From Gammaproteobacteria bacterium (GTDB lineage: Bacteria; Pseudomonadota; Gammaproteobacteria; Steroidobacterales; Steroidobacteraceae): a stretch of DNA of 64,000 bases. Within the stretch, counting starts at the first letter, position 1. Every line of letters starts with the position of its first letter. The stretch lies in the NCBI GenBank assembly GCA_016874295.1, contig VGUH01000005.1, positions 1 through 64,000 of the forward strand. Reading direction: 5' to 3'. Of this stretch, positions 12,669-22,167 are shown in pieces. The notes beneath the pieces were generated by a model, which ran no database searches, was not told the DNA's origin, and was given only the letters and a program-made list of their open reading frames with translations. A program made the translations under genes and the position numbers.

Positions 12669-13847
12669 GTGCAGGCCCGCGTCGCCCGCTCGCTCGCCGA
12701 AGTCGAGGCCACCGAGTGGAATGCGCTGCCCGGGGCCGCGACGCCGTTCCTGCGGCACGAGTTCCTGCATGCGCTCGAGTCGAGCGGCTGCGCGACGGCC
12801 GGCACGGGCTGGGACGCGCGTCACCTGCTGTTGCGCACGGACGGCGGTCGGCTGGTCGGCGCGATGCCGCTCTATCTGAAGTCGCACTCCTGGGGCGAGT
12901 TCGTGTTCGATTTCGCCTGGGCCGAGGCCTATCACCGCGCCGGACTGCGTTACTACCCGCGCCTGGTCTCGGCGGTGCCGTTCACGCCGGCGACCGGCCC
13001 GCGCCTGCTCGCGGACGGCGGCACGGCTCGCTCCGCGCTGCTCGAGGCGGCGCGTGCACTTGGTCGCGCAGCGGGCGCTTCCTCCCTGCATGTCCTGTTC
13101 CCGGCGGCACCGGAACGCGAGTTCCTCGAGTCCGGACGACTGATGCCGCGACTCGACTGCCAGTTCCACTGGCGCAACGAAGGCTATGGCTCTTTCGAGG
13201 AGTTCCTGTCCGGATTCACCGCCGAGAAGCGCAAGAAGCTGCGCCGCGAGCGGCGCCGCGTCGCGGAGGCGGGCATCGACTGCCGGACCGTCACCGGGGC
13301 CGAACTCGACGAGGCCACGGTCGACGTGGTCTATCGACTGCATGCAGCGACATTTGCGCGCCACGGCCACGCGCCCTACCTCAATCGCGAGTTCTTCGCG
13401 CAGCTCGCAAGGCGGATGCCGTCGAATCTCGTGGTCGAGCTCGCGACGCTCGGCGGCAAGCCCGTCGCCTGCGCGATCTTCCTGCGCGGCGCCGATACGC
13501 TGTACGGTCGCTACTGGGGTGCCAGCGAGCAGTTCCACAGCCTGCATTTCGAGCTGTGCTATTACCGCGGCATCGAATACTGCATCCGCGAGCGCCTGGC
13601 CCGCTTCGAACCGGGCACGCAGGGCGAGCACAAGCTCCTGCGCGGCTTCCTGCCGACGCCCGTATGGTCGCTGCACGAGGTGGCGGACCCGCGTTTCGCG
13701 GCGGCGATCGGCGACTGGCTCGCGCGGGAGCGCAGGTTGCGCTCCGCGTGGCTCGCCGACGCGGCGCGGCACCTGCCCTTCCGGCGTGCGGACATCCCCG
13801 CTAGGCTGGATCCCGATGTCCGGCATCGCCTGGCTGCAGAGAACTGA
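12669..13847 (+). CDS. DUF482/COG3146 GNAT-like acyltransferase
   Basis: 392 aa, GTG start six bases after trxB. It resembles the COG3146 group of FemAB/GNAT-fold proteins, often called peptidogalycan biosynthesis proteins, whose substrate is not established. Typical elements are an N-terminal EWNALPG...PFLRHEFLHALE, the middle HSWGEFVFDFAWAEAYHR and a C-terminal GNAT half with LYGRYWGASEQFHSLHFE and the run GEHKLLRGFLPTPVWSLH. The aat reading frame starts inside its last 32 bases. The trxB-DUF482-aat-infA order is common in gammaproteobacteria. Confidence 0.85.
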   Translation: MQARVARSLAEVEATEWNALPGAATPFLRHEFLHALESSGCATAGTGWDARHLLLRTDGGRLVGAMPLYLKSHSWGEFVFDFAWAEAYHRAGLRYYPRLVSAVPFTPATGPRLLADGGTARSALLEAARALGRAAGASSLHVLFPAAPEREFLESGRLMPRLDCQFHWRNEGYGSFEEFLSGFTAEKRKKLRRERRRVAEAGIDCRTVTGAELDEATVDVVYRLHAATFARHGHAPYLNREFFAQLARRMPSNLVVELATLGGKPVACAIFLRGADTLYGRYWGASEQFHSLHFELCYYRGIEYCIRERLARFEPGTQGEHKLLRGFLPTPVWSLHEVADPRFAAAIGDWLARERRLRSAWLADAARHLPFRRADIPARLDPDVRHRLAAEN

Positions 13848-14514
13848 TCCCCCGGCGGCATTGCCGCCGACCTCGCGCGCGCTCACCGAAGCGAACGGAC
13901 TCCTGGCGGTCGGCGGGGCCCTGACACCCGAGTGGCTCATCCACGCCTACCGGCGCGGCGTATTTCCATGGTACTCCGCCGAGCAGCCGATCCTCTGGTG
14001 GGCGCCCGACCCGCGCGCCGTGTTGCTGCCGGCGGAGTTTCACGTTTCACGCAGCCTCGCACGGTCGATCCGCAGGCGCGGCTACGAGACCCGCATCAAC
14101 ACCGCCTTCGGCGAGGTGATCGCGGCCTGCGCCGGACCGCGGCGCGGCACGCCGGGCACCTGGATCACGCGCGACATGCACGAGGCGTACGTGCTGCTGC
14201 ACCGGCGCGGACTTGCGCATTCGTTCGAGACCTGGCGCGACGGCCGTCTGGTTGGCGGCATGTACGGCGTGGGGCTCGGCCGCGTGTTCTTCGGCGAATC
14301 CATGTTCAGCCGCGAGACCGACGCGTCCAAGGTCGCGCTCGCCCGGCTGGTCGGCGAATGCGTCACCCGCAATGTGCCGCTGATCGACTGCCAGATGCCG
14401 AGTCCGCACCTTGCGAGGCTCGGCAGCCGCAATATCCCGCGCTGGGACTTCGAGGCGCGTCTGGCCGAGCTGGTCGATTCCCGCGTGCCCGTGTGGCAGG
14501 AAAGACACGCGTAA
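13816..14514 (+). CDS. aat: Leucyl/phenylalanyl-tRNA-protein transferase
   Basis: Adds Leu or Phe from aminoacyl-tRNA to proteins with N-terminal Arg or Lys, making them N-degron substrates. It is 232 aa. Family signatures are [48 protein letters not shown] and [18 protein letters not shown]. The start ATG 13816 gives the normal N-terminus and overlaps the previous gene by 32 bases. The ClpS-ClpA machinery that recognises and destroys these substrates is encoded 0.3 kb away on the other strand, so the window encodes both halves of the pathway. Confidence 0.96.
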   Translation: MSGIAWLQRTDPPAALPPTSRALTEANGLLAVGGALTPEWLIHAYRRGVFPWYSAEQPILWWAPDPRAVLLPAEFHVSRSLARSIRRRGYETRINTAFGEVIAACAGPRRGTPGTWITRDMHEAYVLLHRRGLAHSFETWRDGRLVGGMYGVGLGRVFFGESMFSRETDASKVALARLVGECVTRNVPLIDCQMPSPHLARLGSRNIPRWDFEARLAELVDSRVPVWQERHA

Positions 14515-14575
14515 TTGCGCCCGCATCGGCCGTGCGTCACAATCCGCGCGGCTTCCGCTACATTCCTGGGGCGCG

Positions 14576-14794
14576 ATGGCGAAGGAAGAGGCAGTCCAGA
14601 TGGAAGGCGAGGTCATCGAGACCCTGCCCAACACGATGTTTCGCGTCCGCCTGCAAAACGACCACGTGGTGACCGCCCACATTTCCGGCAAGATGCGCAA
14701 GCACTACATCCGCATCCTGACCGGCGACACCGTGACCGTGGAACTGACGCCCTACGACCTGTCGAAGGGCCGCATCATCTACCGCGCGCGCTAG
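14576..14794 (+). CDS. infA: Translation initiation factor IF-1
   Basis: 72 aa, the standard length. One OB-fold S1-like domain ([54 protein letters not shown]). It binds the ribosomal A site during initiation. Start ATG 14576. The last four bases overlap the end of convergent clpA. Confidence 0.97.
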   Translation: MAKEEAVQMEGEVIETLPNTMFRVRLQNDHVVTAHISGKMRKHYIRILTGDTVTVELTPYDLSKGRIIYRAR

Positions 14795-17073
14795 TCCTGC
14801 CCGAGGAGCTCCGGCGACTTCGCGGGCCGGATGTCGAGCGCCAGGCCGTCGCCCCCGGTCCCCAGAGTGACGCGCACGCTGCCGCCGTTCGCCAGCCTGC
14901 CAAACAGCAGTTCTTCGGCGAGCGGCCGCTTGACGTGCTCCTGGAGCACCCGCGCCATCGGGCGCGCACCCATCTTCGGGTCGTAGCCGCGTTCGGCGAT
15001 CCAGCGACGGGCTCCGTCGTCGACGGAAATCGTGACGCCCTTCTGCTCGAGCTGCGCTTCGATCTCAATTACCAGCTTGTCCACCACGCGTTCGATCGTG
15101 GAAGCGTCGAGCGACGCGAACTGGATGATGGCGTCTAGCCGGTTCCTGAATTCCGGCGAGAATATTCGCCGCACCGCGTCCATGCCGTCGGTCGCGTGGT
15201 CCTGGTGCGTAAAGCCGATGCTGGCCCGACTCATCTCGGCGGCGCCTGCGTTGGTCGTCATCACGATGATGACGTAGCGGAAATCCGCCTTGCGGCCGTT
15301 ATTGTCCGTCAGCGTGCCGTGGTCCATGACCTGCAGCAGCAGGTTGAAAACTTCGGGGTCCGCTTTCTCGATCTCGTCCAGCAGCAGCACGCAGTGTGGG
15401 TGCTTCGTGATCGCTTCGGTCAGCAGCCCACCCTGGTCGAACCCGACATAGCCGGGCGGCGCGCCGATCAGGCGCGAGACGGTGTGCCGCTCCATGTACT
15501 CGGACATGTCGAAGCGGATGAGCTCGACGCCGAGCGCGATCGCCAGCTGGCGCGTCACCTCGGTCTTGCCGACACCGGTCGGGCCGGCGAACAGGAAGCT
15601 GCCCACCGGGTGGCGCTCGTCGCCGAGACCGGCACGCGACATCTTGATCGCCGCTGCAAGCGCGTCGATCGCGGCGTCCTGGCCGAATATGACCAGCTTG
15701 AGGTTGCGCTGCAGGTTCGCGAGCACCTCGCGATCCGAGGTGGAGACACTCTTGGCGGGAATGCGCGCGATGCGTGCCACCACGGCCTCGATGTGAGCGA
15801 CCGTCACGGTCCTTTCGCGCTCCGCCTCCGGCTTCAGGCGCAACGAGGCCCCCGCTTCATCCACGACGTCGATGGCCTTGTCGGGCAGGTGGCGGTCGTT
15901 GATGTGCCGTTCGGCGAGCTCCGCGGCCGCCACCAGGGCCTCATCGGCATAGGCGATGCCGTGGTGCTCCTCGAAGCGCCCCTTCAGCCCGCGCAGGATT
16001 TCGATCGTCTCCGCGACCGACGGTTCGACCACGTCTATTTTCTGGAAACGCCGGGCGAGCGCGTGGTCCTTCTCGAAGATGCCGCGGTATTCCTGGTAGG
16101 TGGTCGAGCCGATACAGCGCAGCTCGCCATTCGCCAGCACCGGCTTGATCAGGTTCGAGGCGTCCATCACGCCGCCGGAGGCGGCGCCCGCGCCGATGAC
16201 CGTGTGGATCTCGTCGATGAACAGGATCGAGCCCGGCTTCCTCTTGAGCTCCGCAACCACCCCCTTGAGCCGCTTCTCGAAGTCGCCCCGGTACTTGGTG
16301 CCGGCGATCAGGGCGCCCATGTCGAGCGCGTAGATCGTGCAGTCCGCCAGCACCTCCGGCACTTTCTTCTCGACCACGAGGCGTGCCAGACCCTCCGCGA
16401 TCGCGGTCTTGCCGACCCCGGCCTCGCCCACGTACAGCGGATTGTTCTTGCGGCGGCGGCACAGGATCTCGATGGTTCGCTGCACCTCGAGTTGACGGCC
16501 GATCAGCGGGTCCACGCGGCCGGCCGCGGCCAGCATGTTGAGATTCACGGTGTACTTCTCGAGCGCGCCGGCGGCGCCCTCCTCCGCCGCCTCGCGCTCG
16601 CCCGCCGCGCCTTCCTCGCGCGCCGCCTCGCGGCCCTCGCCCGAGGACGGCAGGCCGTGGGAGATGTAGTTGACGATGTCGAGCCGCGTGACGTCCTGCA
16701 GCGAGAGCAGATACGCGGCGTGCGACTGCTTCTCGCTGAAGATCGCGACCAGGACATTTGCGACCGTGACTTCCTTCTTGCCGCTCGACTGCACGTTGAA
16801 CACGGCGCGCTGCAGTACGCGCTGGAAGCCGAGCGTCGGCTGCACCTCGCGGTCGTCGTCGGCCGCGAGCGCGGGCGTCGTCTCGTCGATGAACTTCTGG
16901 AGCTCGCCCGACAGGCGAGCGAGGTCGGCGCCGCAGGCCTTGAGGATCTCGCGCACGCGCGGCGCGTCGAGGATCGAGAGCAGCAGGTGCTCCACGGTCA
17001 TGTATTCGTGGCGCGCGTCGCGGGCCCGCTGGTAGGCCTCGTTCAGGCAGTACTCGAGTTCACTCGAGAGCAC
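14791..17073 (-). CDS. clpA: ATP-dependent Clp protease ATP-binding subunit ClpA
   Basis: Hexameric unfoldase that feeds substrates to ClpP. It is 760 aa (E. coli 758). It has an N-domain (about 1-140) with two Clp repeats and two AAA+ modules, with Walker A motifs GEAGVGKTA near residue 214 and GPTGVGKTE near 495. The ClpP-docking loop is present as SIGFTHQD. An extra Glu/Ala/Arg-rich linker of low complexity lies at about residues 148-167. The GTG start at 17073 abuts the clpS stop (TGAGTG), so translation is probably coupled. Confidence 0.97.
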   Translation of the reverse strand: MLSSELEYCLNEAYQRARDARHEYMTVEHLLLSILDAPRVREILKACGADLARLSGELQKFIDETTPALAADDDREVQPTLGFQRVLQRAVFNVQSSGKKEVTVANVLVAIFSEKQSHAAYLLSLQDVTRLDIVNYISHGLPSSGEGREAAREEGAAGEREAAEEGAAGALEKYTVNLNMLAAAGRVDPLIGRQLEVQRTIEILCRRRKNNPLYVGEAGVGKTAIAEGLARLVVEKKVPEVLADCTIYALDMGALIAGTKYRGDFEKRLKGVVAELKRKPGSILFIDEIHTVIGAGAASGGVMDASNLIKPVLANGELRCIGSTTYQEYRGIFEKDHALARRFQKIDVVEPSVAETIEILRGLKGRFEEHHGIAYADEALVAAAELAERHINDRHLPDKAIDVVDEAGASLRLKPEAERERTVTVAHIEAVVARIARIPAKSVSTSDREVLANLQRNLKLVIFGQDAAIDALAAAIKMSRAGLGDERHPVGSFLFAGPTGVGKTEVTRQLAIALGVELIRFDMSEYMERHTVSRLIGAPPGYVGFDQGGLLTEAITKHPHCVLLLDEIEKADPEVFNLLLQVMDHGTLTDNNGRKADFRYVIIVMTTNAGAAEMSRASIGFTHQDHATDGMDAVRRIFSPEFRNRLDAIIQFASLDASTIERVVDKLVIEIEAQLEQKGVTISVDDGARRWIAERGYDPKMGARPMARVLQEHVKRPLAEELLFGRLANGGSVRVTLGTGGDGLALDIRPAKSPELLGQD

Positions 17074-17403
17074 TCAGGTCTCCTCCATCGTGCACAGCAG
17101 CGGGTGCTGGTGCTGCCGCGCGTAGGTCATCACCTGGGCCACCTTGGTCTCCGCGATTTCGAACGTGTACACCCCGCAGACACCCTTGCCCTTCGTGTGG
17201 ACCTCGAGCATCACGCGCGTCGCCCGCGTCCGGTCCAGGCTGAAGATCCGCTCGAGCACGTCGACCACGAATTCCATCGGCGTGTAGTCATCATTCAGCA
17301 GTACCACCTGGTACAGCGGCGGCTTGCGCAGCTTCGGCTGGGCCTCCTCGACCACCAGGTCGAGCCCGCCCTGCCCGATCTCCCGTTCCTTGCCTTGCGC
17401 CAC
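17074..17403 (-). CDS. clpS: ClpA adaptor ClpS (N-recognin)
   Basis: Delivers N-degron proteins to ClpAP. It is 109 aa: a flexible N-terminus, then the core [18 protein letters not shown], whose Asn-Asp pair binds the alpha-amino group, and [16 protein letters not shown] with the ClpA-contacting surface. It is cotranscribed with clpA and faces the substrate-making enzyme gene aat across infA. Confidence 0.96.
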   Translation of the reverse strand: MAQGKEREIGQGGLDLVVEEAQPKLRKPPLYQVVLLNDDYTPMEFVVDVLERIFSLDRTRATRVMLEVHTKGKGVCGVYTFEIAETKVAQVMTYARQHQHPLLCTMEET

Positions 17404-17433
17404 CGGTTTCCTGCGTCCTTCGCCTTCGGCTCA

Positions 17434-17462
17434 TTTATAGGGGTCGATCATCCGGCGCACAA
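17434..17462 (-). promoter_or_regulatory. Probable sigma70 promoter of clpS-clpA
   Basis: Leftward -35 TTGTGC (17457-17462), 17-nt spacer and -10 TATAAA (17434-17439). It lies about 31 bases before the clpS start codon. Confidence 0.5.
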
Positions 17463-17566
17463 GTGACGGGTCCGGCATTCGCCAAATAGCGACATCGGGC
17501 CTCGCTCGGATCGAGAAGTGTCGCACAAGTGCCTGCCATTCCTTTGGTTTCCGCCCTTCTTTCGCC

Positions 17567-17596
17567 TTGTGGCCTCGCGCCGGGTGCCCGTATCAT
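17567..17596 (+). promoter_or_regulatory. Possible promoter of the gspCDEF operon
   Basis: -35-like TTGTGG (17567-17572), 18-nt spacer and -10 TATCAT (17591-17596), giving a leader of about 30 nt before gspC. The -35 is weak. Confidence 0.35.
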
Positions 17597-17631
17597 GACG
17601 CGGTTTCCCGGGCTGGCGGGCAAGACACAAG

Positions 17632-18606
17632 ATGCAGCTGGTCGATCGTATCGTCGCGCCCCTGCGCCGCCCGACCGGCGGTGCGACCTACGGGCTCGCC
17701 GGCGCCGCCCCGGCGCTCGTCAGCTTTGCGCTCGTCCTGGTCATAGCCGCGCAGCTCGCCTCGCTCCTGTGGCGGGTACTCGGTGCCGCCGAGGACGGCG
17801 CCGGAATCGCCGAGCCGGCGGTCGAGGTCCCGTCGCCTGGCGTCGACGTCGCCGCCATCGTGAACGCACACCTGTTCGGCGTGGCGCCCCAATCCGGCGA
17901 TCCTTCCGACGCGCCGGCAACGACTGCCAATCTCATGCTCGCCGGCACGCTCGCCGGCCGCGAGCCGGAACGCGGCTGGGCCATCATCGGTGCCAGCGGA
18001 CAGTCGGCGCGGGTCTACGCGACCGGCGCGTCCCTGCCGGGAGGCGCCAGGCTCCACGCCGTGTACCCCGACCGCGTGATCCTCGATCGCAGCGGTGCGC
18101 GCGAGTCGCTGCTCCTGCCGCGGCTCTCGAGCGGCGCGGGCGCCGGCCGTGCCCTGCCGCGCAGCGCCGGGATGCCGCCCGGCGCGGCGCCGAATGCGTC
18201 CATCGCCGACAGCGTGCGTCAGCTTCTGGTGCAGAATCCTTCCGCGGGCTCCGAACTCCTGCGCCCGCAGCCGGTCTTCGCCGGCGGTTCGCTGCGCGGC
18301 TACCGGGTCTATCCGGGCCGGAACCGCGCCCAGTTCGCCGGCCTCGGCCTGCAGCCCGGGGATCTCGTGCTGGCCGTGAACGGCGCGGCGCTCGACGATC
18401 CGAATCGCGGGCTCGAGATCCTGCGCGGCGTCGGCCAGGGTTCCGCCGTCACGCTGACCATCGAGCGCGGCGGGCAGCAGCAGCAGATCACGGTCGACCC
18501 GGTGGCCGTGGTCCAGGAGCTGCAGGCTCCCGTGGAGCCAGCGCAGGACGAGGAGCCGGAGGTGGACGACATGAGCGTCGTGGAGGACGAGGAAGCCGCC
18601 GAATGA
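17632..18606 (+). CDS. gspC: Type II secretion protein GspC
   Basis: Inner-membrane link between the secretin and the assembly platform. It is 324 aa: one membrane segment at about 28-48, a homology-region (HR) domain (IVNAHLFGVAP ... TTANLMLAGTLAGREPERG), a Gly/Ala/Pro linker and a C-terminal PDZ domain (GYRVYPGRNRAQFAGLGLQPGDLVL onward, about residues 222-295) that helps select substrates. The tail is acidic (about 305-324). It overlaps gspD by four bases (ATGA). Codon usage and GC match the neighbourhood. Confidence 0.9.
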   Translation: MQLVDRIVAPLRRPTGGATYGLAGAAPALVSFALVLVIAAQLASLLWRVLGAAEDGAGIAEPAVEVPSPGVDVAAIVNAHLFGVAPQSGDPSDAPATTANLMLAGTLAGREPERGWAIIGASGQSARVYATGASLPGGARLHAVYPDRVILDRSGARESLLLPRLSSGAGAGRALPRSAGMPPGAAPNASIADSVRQLLVQNPSAGSELLRPQPVFAGGSLRGYRVYPGRNRAQFAGLGLQPGDLVLAVNGAALDDPNRGLEILRGVGQGSAVTLTIERGGQQQQITVDPVAVVQELQAPVEPAQDEEPEVDDMSVVEDEEAAE

Positions 18607-20669
18607 CGAGCCCGACCGGAAAATTCGGCGGCCATTCTCTCGCGCTCTGCCGCGCGATCATCGTCGCGTGCCTGCTGCCGTTCGCGGCTGCCGCCCAGCA
18701 GGGCGCGCAGATCACGCCTAACTACAAGGATGCCGACCTCACCCAGGTCATCGACGCCGTCGCCCAGGTCACGGGCAAGAGCTTCATCGTGGACCCGCGC
18801 GTGCGCGCCCAGGTGACGATGCTTTCTACCGCGCCGATGAGCCCGGAAGCGTTCTACGAGGCCTTCCTCGCGATCCTGCAGGTGCACGGCTACATCGCCG
18901 TGCCGTCAGGCAAGGTCATCAAGATCATGCCCGACGCCACGGCGCGCCAGGTGCCCTCGAATGATCTGCCGGACCGCGTCAGCCCGATCTCAGACGAGAT
19001 CGTCACCCAGGTCATCCAGATACGAAACGTGTCCGCGGGGCAGCTCGTGCCGATCCTCCGGCCGATGATGCCGCAGGCGGCGCATCTTGCGGCCTATCCC
19101 AGCGCCAACATGCTGATCATCTCGGACCGCGCCGCGAACGTGAACCGGATCGTGCGCATCGTGCAGCGCATCGACCGCAGCGGCGACGGGGATTTCGACT
19201 TCATCAAGCTCGAGCACGCCTCCTCGACCGAGATCGTGCGGGTCATCAATTCCCTGTCGTCGGCCCAGGGCGCGGAGGCCGCGGGTGCAGCACGCGTCGT
19301 TGCTGACGAACGCACCAACAGCCTGATCGTGAGCGGCGAGCAGTCGCAGCGCCTGCGGCTGCGCACGCTGATCGCCTACCTGGACACGCCGCTCGAGGCC
19401 GGCGGCGACACGCAGGTGCGCTACCTGCGTTATGCGGACGCGGAAAAGCTCGCGGCCAAGCTCAAGGAGCAGTCCGGCGCCGCCGTGGCCGCCACCGGTG
19501 GCGCGGCTGCCGCACAGGCCGCGGCCTCGCCCGGCGGGGTGGACAAGTCGGTGACCATCTGGGCAGAGCCCGAGACCAACGCGCTGGTGATCACGGCGCC
19601 GCCCAAGACCATGCGCTCGCTGATGTCCGTGGTGGACCGCCTGGACGTGCGGCGCGCCCAGGTGGTCATCGAGGCGATGCTGGTCGAGGTCTCGAACGAT
19701 GCCTCGCGTGACTTCGGCGTCAACTGGATCGTGGACGGCTCCGGCGACAACTTCCTGGTCGGCCTCTTCAACCAGCCGATCGCGGGTGTGAGCCTCGGCG
19801 ACATCGCGAGGGGCATCCAGGATCCTTCGTCCATCCAGCAGGCCCCGGGCGGGTTCACCGTCGGCGGCGGCCGGGTCCAGGACAGCGGCACGAACTTCGC
19901 CGCGATCCTGCGTGCGCTCGCCAGCAACGGCGACACCAACGTGGTCTCGATGCCCTCGGTCATCACGCTCGACAACGAGGAGGCCCAGATCAAGGTCGCG
20001 CAGGAAGTCCCGTTCCTGACCGGCCAGTACACGAACACGGGCGGCCAGGGCGGCGCGGTCAACCCGTTCCAGACCATCGAGCGCAAGGAAGTCGGCAATA
20101 TCCTGAAGATCACGCCGCAGATCACCGATGAGGACACGATCCTGCTCAAGATCGAGCAGGAGGCCTCCGGCATCGCCGCGGCCGCCTCGCAGGTGTCCGC
20201 GACCGATCTCGTGACCAACAAGCGCACGATCTCGACCCGGGTCCTGGTCGACGACGGCGGCATGATCGTGCTCGGCGGCCTGATCGAGGACCGGCTCACC
20301 GAGAATGAGAGCCGCGTGCCGGTGCTCGGCAAGATCCCGGTGATCGGCGCGCTGTTCCGCGTGCGTAACACGCAGAAGACCAAGACCAACCTCATGGTGT
20401 TCATCCGGCCGCGCGTGCTGCGCACCGCAGAGCAGGCGGCGATCGAAACGAATGCGAAGTACAACTACCTGCGCGACCTGCAGCTCGGGCGAAACGATGG
20501 CAAGGTGAAGATGATCCCGGGCGCGCAGCAGCCGACGCTGCCGCCGCTGGTGGGGCCGACGCAGCCGACGCAGCTCCCGCCCCCGCCTGCTTCACTGGAG
20601 TCCTTCTCGCCGGTCGACCCGACGCCTTCCGGCTCGGCGACCCCGGCGCAGGAATCGTTGCCGCAGTGA
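18603..20669 (+). CDS. gspD: Type II secretion secretin GspD
   Basis: Outer-membrane channel of the type II system. It is 688 aa: signal peptide (cleavage near residue 35, PFAAAAQQ), N0 domain (NYKDADLTQVIDAVAQVTGK), N1-N3 repeats with a Gly/Ala-rich insertion in N3 at about 292-318, and the secretin core with VPFLTGQYTN and the late signature VPVLGKIPVIGALFR. The C-terminal 50 residues are Pro/Thr-rich rather than a recognisable S-domain, so pilotin use is unclear. ATG 18603 overlaps the gspC stop. Confidence 0.95.
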   Translation: MTSPTGKFGGHSLALCRAIIVACLLPFAAAAQQGAQITPNYKDADLTQVIDAVAQVTGKSFIVDPRVRAQVTMLSTAPMSPEAFYEAFLAILQVHGYIAVPSGKVIKIMPDATARQVPSNDLPDRVSPISDEIVTQVIQIRNVSAGQLVPILRPMMPQAAHLAAYPSANMLIISDRAANVNRIVRIVQRIDRSGDGDFDFIKLEHASSTEIVRVINSLSSAQGAEAAGAARVVADERTNSLIVSGEQSQRLRLRTLIAYLDTPLEAGGDTQVRYLRYADAEKLAAKLKEQSGAAVAATGGAAAAQAAASPGGVDKSVTIWAEPETNALVITAPPKTMRSLMSVVDRLDVRRAQVVIEAMLVEVSNDASRDFGVNWIVDGSGDNFLVGLFNQPIAGVSLGDIARGIQDPSSIQQAPGGFTVGGGRVQDSGTNFAAILRALASNGDTNVVSMPSVITLDNEEAQIKVAQEVPFLTGQYTNTGGQGGAVNPFQTIERKEVGNILKITPQITDEDTILLKIEQEASGIAAAASQVSATDLVTNKRTISTRVLVDDGGMIVLGGLIEDRLTENESRVPVLGKIPVIGALFRVRNTQKTKTNLMVFIRPRVLRTAEQAAIETNAKYNYLRDLQLGRNDGKVKMIPGAQQPTLPPLVGPTQPTQLPPPPASLESFSPVDPTPSGSATPAQESLPQ

Positions 20670-20682
20670 CGGACTCCGGCCG

Positions 20683-22167
20683 ATGATCGCAAGCCTGCCC
20701 AAACCCATCGCGCCGGTCGGGCGCCTGCCGTTCGCCTTTGCCAAGCGGCATGGGGTCCTAGTACGCGGCGTCGCCGATGGCAAGGCCCAGGTGGTCTACC
20801 GCGAGGGCGCGGCACCCTCCGCGGTCGCGGAGCTGCGACGCTTTCTCGGGATCCCGCTCGTCATCGAGCGCGTTGCGCAGCCGGCGTTCGACGAGTTGCT
20901 GCGCAAGGCCTATGAGGGCGGCAGCGGCGAGGCCGGGCAGATCGTCGAGGGCATCGAGGGCGAGACCGACCTCGCAGGCCTCGCCGAGGGCCTTCCGGAA
21001 CCCTCAGACCTCATGGAGAGCGAGGACGACGCGCCGGTCATCCGCCTGATCAATGCCGTGCTGACGCAGGCGATCAAGGAGAACGCGTCCGACATCCACA
21101 TCGAGCCCTACGAAAACCGGCTCGTGATCCGTTTCCGCGTCGACGGCGTGCTGCGCGAGGTGCTGCAGACGAAGCGCGCCGTCGCCCCGCTGCTCATCTC
21201 ACGCGTCAAGGTGATGTCGCGCCTGGACATCGCCGAGAAGCGCCTGCCGCAGGACGGGCGCATCAGCCTGCGCATCGCCGGCCGCGCCGTGGACGTGCGC
21301 GTATCGACCCTGCCTTCCGGTCACGGCGAGCGCGTGGTGCTGCGCCTGCTCGACAAGCAGGCGGGCCGGCTCGATCTCTCTTCGCTCGGCATGGAGCCGC
21401 GCGTGCAGGGCATGATCGACGACCTGATCCACAAGCCGCACGGCATCATCTTGGTGACGGGCCCGACAGGTTCCGGCAAGACCACGACCCTGTACGCCGC
21501 GCTCGAGCGGATCAACGATCACACGCGCAACATCATGACGGTCGAGGACCCGATCGAGTACTACATCGACGGCATCGGCCAGACCCAGGTCAATACCAAG
21601 GTCGAGATGACCTTTGCCCGGGGACTGCGTGCGATCCTGCGCCAGGACCCGGACGTGGTCATGGTCGGCGAGATCCGCGACACGGAAACCGCGCAGATCG
21701 CCGTGCAAGCCTCGCTCACCGGCCATCTCGTGCTGTCGACACTGCACACCAACACCGCGGTCGGCGCAGTGACCCGACTGCGCGACATGGGCGTCGAGCC
21801 ATTCCTGCTGGCCTCGACGCTGATGGGCGTCTTGGCGCAGCGGCTGGTGCGCGTGCTGAATCCCGAGACCCGGATCGGATACCCTGCCGGCGACTACGAG
21901 GCGAAGCTGCTCGGCGTGCCGCCCGGCACTACGCTGTACCGGCCGGGCGCGGACGCCGGCAGCGGCTATCGCGGCCGCACCGGGATCTACGAGCTCATGA
22001 TCGTGAATGAACGCATGCGGGTCATGATCCACGACGGAGCCGGCGAGCACGAGCTCGAGCGGGTCGCGCGCGAGCTCACGCCCGGCATCCGCGACGACGG
22101 CCGCGCCAAGGTGCTCGCCGGTGCGACGTCGCTCGAGGAGTTGTTCCGCGTCGCCCGCGAGGAGTGA
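20683..22167 (+). CDS. gspE: Type II secretion ATPase GspE, zinc cysteines absent
   Basis: Cytoplasmic hexameric motor of the type II system. It is 494 aa. The N-terminal GspE/MshEN part spans about 1-110, then ASDIHIEPYE, Walker A GPTGSGKTT at 260-268, Asp box TVEDPIEYY, Walker B DPDVVMVGEIRD and His box LVLSTLHTNTA. Most GspE proteins carry four cysteines (two CxxC) between the His box and GYRGRTGIYE. Here that segment (391-431) has none: RVLNPETRIGYP stands where the first pair is expected and RPGADAGSGYRGR where the second is. The ATPase motifs are intact. Confidence 0.95.
   Translation: MIASLPKPIAPVGRLPFAFAKRHGVLVRGVADGKAQVVYREGAAPSAVAELRRFLGIPLVIERVAQPAFDELLRKAYEGGSGEAGQIVEGIEGETDLAGLAEGLPEPSDLMESEDDAPVIRLINAVLTQAIKENASDIHIEPYENRLVIRFRVDGVLREVLQTKRAVAPLLISRVKVMSRLDIAEKRLPQDGRISLRIAGRAVDVRVSTLPSGHGERVVLRLLDKQAGRLDLSSLGMEPRVQGMIDDLIHKPHGIILVTGPTGSGKTTTLYAALERINDHTRNIMTVEDPIEYYIDGIGQTQVNTKVEMTFARGLRAILRQDPDVVMVGEIRDTETAQIAVQASLTGHLVLSTLHTNTAVGAVTRLRDMGVEPFLLASTLMGVLAQRLVRVLNPETRIGYPAGDYEAKLLGVPPGTTLYRPGADAGSGYRGRTGIYELMIVNERMRVMIHDGAGEHELERVARELTPGIRDDGRAKVLAGATSLEELFRVAREE

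Noticed and set aside
15196-17466. 756-aa open frame on the plus strand opposite clpA and clpS
   Set aside because: It is antisense to two clear genes, rich in Arg/His/Asp as expected of a GC-biased shadow frame, and has no recognisable domain.
17456-17531. Direct repeat CGCACAAGTG at 17456 and 17522 as an operator pair
   Set aside because: Only ten bases; the first copy is largely the clpS -35 region, and no further symmetry supports a binding site.
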